This document shows, piece after piece, positions 7,251-12,179 of a stretch of DNA of 12,179 nt. Both the position numbers and the translations under genes were made by a program. Location: positions 1-12,179 of the forward strand of contig JANLYQ010000085.1 of the NCBI GenBank assembly GCA_031365725.1, in the 5' to 3' direction. The DNA comes from JANLYQ01 sp031365725 (lineage in GTDB: Bacteria; Actinomycetota; Actinomycetes; JACCUZ01). Each line of letters opens with the position of its first letter. The first letter of the stretch is position 1. The notes under the pieces were generated by a model. The model did not search any database. It saw only the letters and a program-made list of their open reading frames with translations, and was not told where the DNA came from.

Positions 7251-7268
7251 AACGCGATGTATCGCGTT
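7251..7268. promoter_or_regulatory. Perfect 8-2-8 inverted repeat, probable operator
   Basis: AACGCGAT-GT-ATCGCGTT is an exact 18-bp palindrome in the gap before the DrrA-like gene. A related half, TCGCGATATA, occurs at 7203-7212 next to the -35-like box. Such sites are typical of TetR- or PadR-type repressors that control drug exporters. No such regulator is encoded in this window, so it would act from elsewhere. Confidence 0.5.
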
Positions 7269-7390
7269 TGGCGACGCCGCTGACGTCACTGTCGGGGGTG
7301 GCGACCAGAATCGGCCCGTGCCGCGCAGCCAGCAGCACCCGGCTGGGCAGATCGAGACCGCACGCATCACTGGCGATGAAGGAGACAGGC

Positions 7391-8392
7391 ATGGCGGACG
7401 CGATCGTCGCGCACGGCCTCACCAAGAGGTACGGCGACGTGGTAGCCCTGGACGGGCTCGACCTGGCTGTGCCGGAGGGGACCGTGCTGGGGCTGCTCGG
7501 ACCCAACGGCGCCGGCAAGACGACGTGCGTGCGCATCCTCGCCACCCTGCTGGTGCCCGACTCGGGCACGGCCACGGTGGCCGGGCTCGACGTCGTACGA
7601 CAGGCGCGCGAGCTGCGCCGCATCATCGGTCTGTCCGGGCAGTACGCCGCCGTCGACGAGCACCTGACCGGCTTCGAGAACCTCGACATGGTCGGGCGGC
7701 TCTACCACCTGGGCCGGACCACCAGCCGCGAGCGCGCGCACGAGCTGCTGGCCCGCTTCGATCTCGTGGAGGCCGGCGGTCGGCCGGTCAAGGGCTACTC
7801 CGGGGGCATGCGGCGCCGCCTCGACCTCGCGGCAGCCTTGGTTGCCTCACCTCCCGTGCTGGTGCTGGACGAGCCGACGACCGGCCTTGATCCGCGCAGT
7901 CGGCTGGGCATGTGGGAGGTCATCGCCGACCTGGTGCGTGGCGGCACCACGTTGCTGCTGACCACGCAGTACCTCGAGGAGGCCGACCGGCTGGCCGACC
8001 GGATCGCGGTCATCGACCACGGCCGGGTGATCGCCGAGGGGACGGCCGATGAGCTCAAGGGTCAGGTCGGCGGCGAACGTCTGGAGTTCGTCGTGACTGA
8101 CGCCGGCCAGCTCGACGGTGCGCGCGCGGCGCTTGCTCGCCTCGGCATGGGCGAGCCCAAGGTCGAGGACGATGCCCGACGACTCACGCTGCCGGTCGAC
8201 ACGGGAGCGGCGGCGTTGATGGCCGCGCTCCGCGAGCTCGACGCTGCCGGCATCCGGCTTCAGGACGTGGGTCTACGACGGCCGACTCTCGACGACGTGT
8301 TCCTGACGTTGACGGGTCGGGCGGCGGAGGTCAGCGACGACACCGGCACAGCGGGCAGCCCCGGCAAGGCAACGAAGGCGGCGACACGATGA
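7391..8392 (+). CDS. ABC exporter ATP-binding protein, DrrA-like
   Basis: 333 aa. It supplies ATP hydrolysis for the membrane protein encoded next. Walker A is GPNGAGKT (37-44), the Q-loop glutamine is Gln84, the signature is YSGGM (136-140) and Walker B is VLVLDEP (156-162). The switch position is Gln193 in TTQYLEEAD in place of His, as is usual in the daunorubicin-resistance DrrA subfamily. After the nucleotide-binding domain (about 5-220) comes a DUF4162-type C-terminal region (about 228-310) ending in the DrrA-like PTLDDVFLTLTGR (298-310). The last 20 residues are a Ser/Gly/Ala/Thr-rich tail. The start is ATG at 7391 with a strong AAGGAGA RBS. The frame is open upstream, but that part is not protein-like. 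Its stop overlaps the permease start (ATGA). Substrates in this family include drugs and lipids; the specific one is unknown. Confidence 0.95.
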   Translation: MADAIVAHGLTKRYGDVVALDGLDLAVPEGTVLGLLGPNGAGKTTCVRILATLLVPDSGTATVAGLDVVRQARELRRIIGLSGQYAAVDEHLTGFENLDMVGRLYHLGRTTSRERAHELLARFDLVEAGGRPVKGYSGGMRRRLDLAAALVASPPVLVLDEPTTGLDPRSRLGMWEVIADLVRGGTTLLLTTQYLEEADRLADRIAVIDHGRVIAEGTADELKGQVGGERLEFVVTDAGQLDGARAALARLGMGEPKVEDDARRLTLPVDTGAAALMAALRELDAAGIRLQDVGLRRPTLDDVFLTLTGRAAEVSDDTGTAGSPGKATKAATR

Positions 8393-9192
8393 GCGCACTC
8401 ACCCAGGCGGTCGCCGACTCGGCCGTGATCACCAAGCGCAACCTCATCAAGATCAAGCGAGTGCCCGACCTGCTGGTGTTCACGACCCTCTCGCCGATCA
8501 TGTTCGTGCTGCTGTTCGCTTACGTCTTCGGCAGCGCGATCAAGGTGCCAGGCGTGGGCTATCGCGAGTTCCTCATCGCCGGCATCTTCGCCCAGACCGT
8601 CGTGTTCGGCTCGACGTTCACCGGCTACAGCCTCGCCGAGGATCTGCAGAAGGGCATCATCGACCGCTTCCGCTCGCTGCCGATGTCACCGTCCGCGGTT
8701 CTCTTCGGTCGCACGATCGCCGACGTCTTCATCAACGTCATCAGTCTCAGCGTGATGGCGCTCACCGGGCTGGTGGTGGGCTGGCGGATCCACTCGTCGT
8801 TCCTGCACGCCGTGCTGGGCTTCCTGCTCCTGCTGCTCTTTGCGTTCGCGATCTCGTGGCTGATGGCACTGGTCGGTCTGCTGGTGCGGGCACCTGAGAT
8901 CGTCAACAACGCGAGCTTCATCGTGATCTTCCCGGCGACGTTCATCGCCAACACCTTCGTACCGACCAACAACCTGCCCGGCCCGCTGAAGGCGTTCGCC
9001 AACTGGAACCCCGTCTCGTCGCTGACCCAGGCGGCGCGAGAGCAGTTCGGCAACACGAGCCCCAAGCTCACGCCAGACCCCGTGTGGTCCTTGCAGCACC
9101 CGGTCGCTTACACGTTGATCTGGGTCGTCGTGATCCTGGCGATCTTCGTCCCGTTGTCGATCCGGCAGTTCCGCAAGGCCGCCAGCCGGTGA
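8389..9192 (+). CDS. ABC-2 type exporter membrane protein, DrrB-like
   Basis: 267 aa with six hydrophobic segments at about 28-48, 60-80, 108-132, 138-165, 172-192 and 240-258, the usual topology of ABC-2 permeases. The cytoplasmic loop EDLQKGIIDRFRSLPMSP (84-101) is the coupling-helix region typical of DrrB and NodJ relatives. The conserved NWNPVSSLTQAAREQFG (205-221) precedes the last membrane helix. The start codon overlaps the stop of the ATPase gene in ATGA, indicating translational coupling and a fixed partnership. The complex would be a dimer of each subunit exporting a hydrophobic compound. The substrate is not deducible here. Confidence 0.95.
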   Translation: MSALTQAVADSAVITKRNLIKIKRVPDLLVFTTLSPIMFVLLFAYVFGSAIKVPGVGYREFLIAGIFAQTVVFGSTFTGYSLAEDLQKGIIDRFRSLPMSPSAVLFGRTIADVFINVISLSVMALTGLVVGWRIHSSFLHAVLGFLLLLLFAFAISWLMALVGLLVRAPEIVNNASFIVIFPATFIANTFVPTNNLPGPLKAFANWNPVSSLTQAAREQFGNTSPKLTPDPVWSLQHPVAYTLIWVVVILAIFVPLSIRQFRKAASR

Positions 9193-9202
9193 GCCTGCGG
9201 CG

Positions 9203-9538
9203 ATGACTCAGGACCTGGCGTCGTACGTCGACGGCTGGTACGCCGACATGCTCAGCTCGCCGGCCAAGGACGAGCTGATGCGGCGACACCTCGGCCTGCC
9301 GGCGTACCTGCTGTCGACGAGCCTGCTGTCCTGGGACGGGATCGCCGAGGTGGTCGAGGCGCTACGACTCACGCCGGGGTCGCGGTTGCTCGATCTGGCG
9401 TGCGGCCGAGGCGGCTACGGCTGGGAGATCGCTGGGCGCTCTGGCGCAAGCCTGGTCGGCGTCGACGTCTCCGCCGAGGCCGTGCGGCAGGCGCAGGCGG
9501 CAGCGGCGGAGCGAACGCTTCTGTCGTCGACTGCCTAG
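9203..9538 (+). CDS. C-terminally truncated class I SAM methyltransferase, possible pseudogene
   Basis: 111 aa. The N-terminal helices (for example LPAYLLSTSLLSWDGIAEV, 32-50) lead into SAM motif I LDLACGRGGYG (63-73) and the ribose-binding acidic residue Asp88 in VGVDVS. The protein then ends after one more helix with an unrelated-looking RTLLSSTA. Full-length relatives are roughly 250-280 aa, so the catalytic and substrate half is missing. I could not find it in any frame of the 124 bp that follow. The start ATG lies 10 nt after the DrrB-like stop, with only a weak RBS, so it was probably the third gene of the exporter operon. It may be a decayed remnant left by a deletion. A functional SAM-binding fragment is less likely. 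Confidence 0.75.
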   Translation: MTQDLASYVDGWYADMLSSPAKDELMRRHLGLPAYLLSTSLLSWDGIAEVVEALRLTPGSRLLDLACGRGGYGWEIAGRSGASLVGVDVSAEAVRQAQAAAAERTLLSSTA

Positions 9539-9553
9539 CCGTCGTCAACTGAG

Positions 9554-9635
9554 CTGTCGCGCGCGGCAGGCCCTACGATGATCAACAGCTCCCGACCCGC
9601 TGCGGTGCCGCGCGACAGGACGGCGTGTCGGGAGC
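9554..9635. terminator. Two interlocked inverted repeats between convergent genes
   Basis: Repeat 1 pairs CTGTCGCGCGCGGCA (9554-9568) with TGCCGCGCGACAG (9606-9618), 13 bp with a 2-nt CG bulge. Repeat 2 pairs GCTCCCGAC (9588-9596) with GTCGGGAGC (9627-9635), a perfect 9 bp. The arms alternate (1a, 2a, 1b, 2b), so on one RNA strand they form either a pseudoknot or two mutually exclusive hairpins. The element lies between the truncated methyltransferase and the 3' end of greA, where a bidirectional terminator is expected. No T tract follows. Confidence 0.5.
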
Positions 9636-9662
9636 ACTCGAACTTCGAATGGCGTCCGGGCC

Positions 9663-10154
9663 CTAGTGCGCGAAGGGCTCGGTGTCCAGGATCTCGACCG
9701 GGATCTTCTTGCCGCTGGGCGCGGTGAAGGTGGCCTTCTCGCCGACGTGGTGGCCGTTGATGGCAGCGCCGAGCGGGGATTTCTCCGAGTAGACCTCGAT
9801 GCCGTCGCCGGCGACCTCGCGGGAGCCGAGCAGGAACCGCATCGTCTCGTCGCCGACCTTCGCCGTCACGACGGTGCCGGGCGCCACGACGCCCGACGGT
9901 GCCTTCGGGGGTTCGCCGACCTCGGCCGAGACCAACAGCTGCTCGAGCTGACGGATGCGGGCCTCGCGCTTTCCCTGCTCGTCCTTGGCGGCGTGGTAGC
10001 CGCCGTTCTCCTTGAGGTCGCCCTCTTCTCGGGCCGCCTCGATGCGCTTGACGAGCTCGGCCCGACCGTCGCCGGTGAGGAAGTCGAGCTCCTCCTTGAG
10101 CCGGTCGTAGGCCTCCTGGGTCAACCAGGTGACGGACTCGGTGGTCTCGGTCAC
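9663..10154 (-). CDS. greA: Transcription elongation factor GreA
   Basis: 163 aa, the normal length. It enters the secondary channel of RNA polymerase and stimulates cleavage of backtracked RNA. The N-terminal antiparallel coiled coil spans about 10-78. Its tip GDLKEN (45-50) carries the catalytic acidic pair Asp46 and Glu49, followed by GGYHAAKDEQG (51-61). The C-terminal FKBP-like domain covers about 88-160 and includes YSEKSPLGAAING (122-134). The start is GTG at 10154, firmly supported by AAAGGAG 7 nt upstream. It lies 161 nt downstream of the DUF4307 gene on the same strand and may have its own promoter. Confidence 0.98.
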   Translation of the reverse strand: MTETTESVTWLTQEAYDRLKEELDFLTGDGRAELVKRIEAAREEGDLKENGGYHAAKDEQGKREARIRQLEQLLVSAEVGEPPKAPSGVVAPGTVVTAKVGDETMRFLLGSREVAGDGIEVYSEKSPLGAAINGHHVGEKATFTAPSGKKIPVEILDTEPFAH

Positions 10155-10222
10155 GGCGGGCTCCTTTCGCAGAACAGGGTCAGCAGGGCGGTGCAGGTGT
10201 GACAGCTCGTGATGCCATTCGT

Positions 10223-10239
10223 GCGGCCTGGTCGGCCGC
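10223..10239. repeat. Short GC hairpin upstream of greA
   Basis: GCGGCC (10223-10228) and GGCCGC (10234-10239) form a 6-bp stem with a 5-nt loop in the gap between the DUF4307 stop and the greA start. It could partly terminate DUF4307 transcripts or lie in the greA leader. The stem is short and GC-only, so chance is possible. Confidence 0.25.
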
Positions 10240-10281
10240 GAAGGGTCGTGATCAGGTGGCTGCCACGTCGTCAGGTCTACG

Positions 10282-10287
10282 AGGCTA
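10282..10287 (-). promoter_or_regulatory. Candidate -10 box for greA
   Basis: Read on the minus strand, TAGCCT matches TANNNT about 127 nt upstream of the greA GTG. No good -35 is visible at the right distance. The 161-nt gap makes a separate greA promoter likely in principle, but this exact site is tentative. Confidence 0.25.
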
Positions 10288-10315
10288 ACAACGGATGAGC
10301 GTCCGGCGTCCAGTT

Positions 10316-10708
10316 TCAGCGTGCAGAGCAGCCCGTGACAGCCGCGCTGACCGCTTTCGAGCGCGTGCGCACCACCACGGTGACCGTCCGCCGCAGCGAC
10401 GAGCTGACGGTGCCCCGCGCCGTGGTCTGGCCGACGACGGTGTGGGACGCGTCCTGGGCCTGCACCGTGCAGGCAATCGGCCCGCGCACGCCGGACAAGG
10501 CCACCCGCACACTGATCGAGCTCGCCCCCTGCACCGTGAACCCGATCACCTCACCAGTGGCGGTGGGCGCGGCAGCCCCCAGCGCCGCCCACAGCACCCA
10601 GGCCCCGAACGCGGCTGCCAGCACGACCACGCCGGCCACCAGGCCACGCTGCCGACCGCGTGGGGCGCCGTACCGGTCGGCGATCGACGACCCGGTGGTG
10701 TCGCTCAT
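10316..10708 (-). CDS. DUF4307 single-pass membrane protein
   Basis: 130 aa. The N-terminal ADRYGAPRGRQRG (10-22), basic and cytoplasmic, is the usual start of this family. One membrane helix follows at about 23-43. The remaining segment (about 45-130) is a small beta-rich domain expected outside the membrane, with two cysteines (Cys80 and Cys127) that could form a disulfide. The start chosen is ATG at 10708. The frame is open further upstream, but that part overlaps the divergent mca gene and is not family-like. No function is known. The family sits next to mca and greA in other actinobacteria, as recalled for Rv1081c, so the position supports the call. Only 25 nt separate its start from that of mca. 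Confidence 0.88.
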   Translation of the reverse strand: MSDTTGSSIADRYGAPRGRQRGLVAGVVVLAAAFGAWVLWAALGAAAPTATGEVIGFTVQGASSISVRVALSGVRGPIACTVQAQDASHTVVGQTTARGTVSSSLRRTVTVVVRTRSKAVSAAVTGCSAR

Positions 10709-10733
10709 GCGTGGCTCACGGGATGATTGTCTC
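10709..10733. promoter_or_regulatory. 25-bp divergent start region between DUF4307 and mca
   Basis: On the plus strand GATGAT (10722-10727) ends 6 nt before the GTG of mca, a spacing that fits a leaderless -10 box. On the minus strand GACAAT overlaps the same bases and could be the -10 for DUF4307. Both match only A2 and T6 of TANNNT. Each promoter's -35 side would lie inside the opposite gene. Confidence 0.3.
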
Positions 10734-11624
10734 GTGAGTGAGCAGCTGAGGTTGATGGCGGTCCACGCCCACCCCGACGACGAGTCGAGCAAGGGTGCCG
10801 CTGTGATGGCGCGCTACGTCGCGGAGGGTGTCGACGTCCACGTGGTCACATGCACCGGTGGCGAGCGCGGGTCGGTGCTCAACCCCAAGCTCGCCCACGA
10901 CGAGACCGTCCTCGCCAACCTCACCGACGTACGCCGTAAGGAGATGGACGCCGCCCGGGAGATCCTCGGCGTGCGGCAGGACTGGCTCGGCTGGGTCGAC
11001 TCCGGACTCCCCGAGGGCGACCCGCTGCCGCCGCTGCCCGAGGGCTGCTTCGGCGTGATGGACGTCGATGTTGCGGCCGGGCCGTTGGTCCGACTGGTGC
11101 GATCGTTCCGGCCGCACGTCGTCACGACCTACGACGAGAACGGCGGCTATCCGCACCCCGACCACATCATGTGTCACAAGGTGGCGGCCTATGCCTTCGA
11201 CGCTGCGGCCGACCCCGACCGGCACCCGGACGCCGGACCACCGTGGCAGGCGCTCAAGCTCTATTACAACCAGACCTTCAGCAAGCCGCGCACGATCGCG
11301 CTGCACGAGGCATTGCTCGGGGCGGGCATGGAGTCGCCGTACGCCGAGTGGCTGACGAACTGGGAGGACCGTCCCGAGCGCGCCATCACCACGAAGGTGC
11401 CGTGCGCGGACTACTTCGAGGTGCGTGACCGGGCGCTGCTGGCACACGCCACCCAGGTCGACCCGGACGGGCCGTGGTTCGCCTGCCCGCGCGAGATGCA
11501 GGCCGCGGCATGGCCGACCGAGGACTTCGAGCTGGCACGGTCGGTGCTGCCCGGTGGTGTGGAGCTGCCGGGCATCGAGGACGACTTGTTCGCGGGCATC
11601 CGCGGAACGGAGCTGGCGCGATGA
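10734..11624 (+). CDS. mca: Mycothiol S-conjugate amidase Mca
   Basis: 296 aa zinc amidase of the PIG-L/LmbE family. It cleaves mycothiol S-conjugates to a mercapturic acid, which is exported, and GlcN-Ins, which is recycled to mycothiol, so it detoxifies electrophiles and antibiotics. AHPDDES (12-18) gives zinc ligands His13 and Asp16 and the catalytic Asp15. HPDH (141-144) gives the third ligand His144. Lys20 in ESSKGAA is typical of Mca and helps separate it from the deacetylase MshB. The C-terminal ATQVDPDGPWF (239-249) is also Mca-like. The start is GTG at 10734, without a clear RBS. The frame upstream runs antisense through DUF4307 and is not real. The stop overlaps the next start (ATGA). 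Confidence 0.97.
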   Translation: MSEQLRLMAVHAHPDDESSKGAAVMARYVAEGVDVHVVTCTGGERGSVLNPKLAHDETVLANLTDVRRKEMDAAREILGVRQDWLGWVDSGLPEGDPLPPLPEGCFGVMDVDVAAGPLVRLVRSFRPHVVTTYDENGGYPHPDHIMCHKVAAYAFDAAADPDRHPDAGPPWQALKLYYNQTFSKPRTIALHEALLGAGMESPYAEWLTNWEDRPERAITTKVPCADYFEVRDRALLAHATQVDPDGPWFACPREMQAAAWPTEDFELARSVLPGGVELPGIEDDLFAGIRGTELAR

Positions 11625-11992
11625 GCAGGAGTCTCTCGGTGGCCGTCGCGCCGCTGGCACGCGTCGTGCGCGCGATCACCGACAAGCAGGACAGCGCCGT
11701 GAGCCCCGGCGTGCTGGGCTTCACCGTGGTCGCGATCCTGGGCGTCGCCACCTGGTTGCTGATCAGGTCGATGAACCGTCAGTTCCGCAAGATCGACCTG
11801 CCGGACGGTGGCGCTCCGATCGGAACCGCCACCTCGCGGGTGCCCGACAGCTCGGACGCCGACGCTCCGCCGACTGCACCTGCACCGCCGACACCGCCGA
11901 CACCGCCGACACCGCCGACACCGCCGACACCGCCGACACCGCCGACACCGCCGACACCGGTCCCGGGCTCGGGCGCGGTTCCCGACGCCTGA
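11621..11992 (+). CDS. Small one-TM protein with Pro-Pro-Thr repeat tail
   Basis: 123 aa with no assigned function. The N-terminus is a short amphipathic stretch (1-28). One membrane helix follows at about 30-49 (SPGVLGFTVVAILGVATWLL), then basic residues RSMNRQFRK (49-57), which suggest a cytoplasmic C-terminus. Residues 83-118 are Pro-rich, with eight consecutive PPT units at 89-112 encoded by an exact 9-bp DNA repeat. The start ATG overlaps the mca stop in ATGA, so the gene is translationally coupled to mca. A small conserved protein occurs at this place in mycobacteria (Rv1083), and the N-terminal part is probably its counterpart. The tail is likely strain-variable. A role with mycothiol is only suggested by position. 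Confidence 0.85.
   Translation: MSRSLSVAVAPLARVVRAITDKQDSAVSPGVLGFTVVAILGVATWLLIRSMNRQFRKIDLPDGGAPIGTATSRVPDSSDADAPPTAPAPPTPPTPPTPPTPPTPPTPPTPPTPVPGSGAVPDA
11885..11956 (+). repeat. 9-bp minisatellite, eight exact copies
   Basis: The unit CCGCCGACA repeats eight times without a mismatch, in frame, giving PPT x 8. Identical codons in every unit indicate recent slippage expansion and not selection on protein sequence alone. Because the unit is a multiple of three, changes in copy number keep the reading frame. Confidence 0.97.
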
Positions 11993-12059
11993 CTCTCCCG
12001 CACCGGTCACTCGCTCGGGTCCCGCCGCCTGACTCTCCCGCACCCGTCACTCGCTCGGC
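11980..12059. repeat. 40-bp tandem duplication, two copies
   Basis: Copy 1 (11980-12019) and copy 2 (12020-12059) differ at three positions (11985/12025, 12005/12045 and 12019/12059). Copy 1 contains the last codons and the TGA stop of the small membrane protein gene; copy 2 lies wholly past the stop. Confidence 0.9.
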
Positions 12060-12060
12060 A

Positions 12061-12117
12061 GCTGCTCCGGAGAGAGGTCGGCATGCGGGAGGTGCCGATT
12101 CCTCTCCGGAGAGCAGC
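12061..12117. terminator. Strong hairpin between convergent genes, probable bidirectional terminator
   Basis: GAGAGG (12072-12077) with CCTCTC (12101-12106), and TCGGCA (12078-12083) with TGCCGA (12093-12098), make a 12-bp stem with a TT bulge and a 9-nt loop. The self-palindromic CTCCGGAGAG flanks it in two direct copies (12065-12074 and 12104-12113), and GCTGC/GCAGC lies at the outer ends. It separates the end of the mca operon from a minus-strand gene that stops at 12124, so it can serve both. There is no T tract. Confidence 0.6.
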
Positions 12118-12123
12118 GGCGCG

Positions 12124-12179
12124 TCAGGCGCGGGTGTCGGCGGCTTCGTCGGCGTCGATGTCCGCCGCGAAAATCGCCC
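12124..12179 (-). CDS. 3' end of a minus-strand gene (partial)
   Basis: The minus strand reads AIFAADIDADEAADTRA followed by TGA at 12126-12124, with codons continuing to the window edge. Third positions are G or C in 16 of the 17 codons, as in the real genes here, and a terminator-like hairpin lies just past the stop. Only 17 residues are visible, acidic at the C-terminus, so the family cannot be named. Confidence 0.5.
   Translation of the reverse strand, partial: AIFAADIDADEAADTRA

Noticed and set aside
5965..7689. 574-codon minus-strand frame across ilvA and the exporter gap
   Set aside because: Most of it is antisense to ilvA and the DrrA-like gene. The part in the gap (about 7250-7390) reads somewhat protein-like (RVLLAARHGPILVATPDSDV) and might be a gene remnant, but there is no start, stop or RBS to support a gene.
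9638..9648. TCGAACTTCGA as a LexA (SOS) box
   Set aside because: The actinobacterial box needs four bases between TCGAAC and GTTCGA. Here the halves are joined at one central base, and the site lies between convergent gene ends.
10335..10733. Upstream extension of the mca frame by 133 codons
   Set aside because: It lies antisense to the DUF4307 gene. Mca family proteins begin close to the HAHPDDES motif, as with the GTG at 10734.
11779..12003. Minus-strand frames encoding Gly-Gly-Val or Arg-Cys repeats
   Set aside because: They are antisense readings of the PPT minisatellite. The plus-strand gene has a coupled start, a membrane helix and a conserved position.

Overview
The window comes from the chromosome of a high-GC Gram-positive actinomycete. 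Third codon positions are strongly G/C. A mycothiol S-conjugate amidase gene points to a mycothiol-producing actinobacterium. Two blocks match gene orders I recall from mycobacteria: an AAA+ ATPase/VWA pair (the Rv0958-Rv0959 type) and greA - DUF4307 - mca - small membrane protein (the Rv1080c-Rv1083 type). The sequence alone does not settle the genus. I found no tRNA, rRNA, CRISPR array, insertion sequence or phage gene.

Layout. 1-231 is non-coding or gene-edge DNA with a 12-bp palindrome and a hairpin. 232-3690 (minus) holds a two-gene operon: a ChlI/MoxR-like AAA+ ATPase, then a VWA-domain protein, probably an ATPase-plus-MIDAS chaperone pair. 3758-7170 (plus) starts divergently from it and holds three closely spaced genes: a FIST-domain protein, a ROK-family sugar kinase-like protein and threonine ammonia-lyase (ilvA). 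7171-7390 is a regulatory gap with a perfect 8-2-8 inverted repeat and a -35-like element. 7391-9192 encodes a DrrA/DrrB-type ABC exporter with a 4-bp start/stop overlap. It is followed by a methyltransferase gene that is cut short after the SAM-binding region (9203-9538).

9539-9662 lies between convergent genes and contains two interlocked inverted repeats. 9663-10708 (minus) carries a DUF4307 membrane protein gene and greA. 10734-11992 (plus) carries mca and, overlapping it by 4 bp, a small one-TM protein with an eight-unit Pro-Pro-Thr tail. 11980-12118 holds a 40-bp tandem duplication and a strong hairpin. The last 56 bases appear to be the 3' end of another minus-strand gene.

No wholly new defence or biosynthetic system is evident. 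The items most worth a second look are the AAA+/VWA pair with an Asn in Walker B and a Cys cluster, the FIST-ROK-ilvA cluster, the interlocked inverted repeats next to the truncated methyltransferase, the operator-like palindrome before the exporter, and the repeat-rich end of the mca operon.
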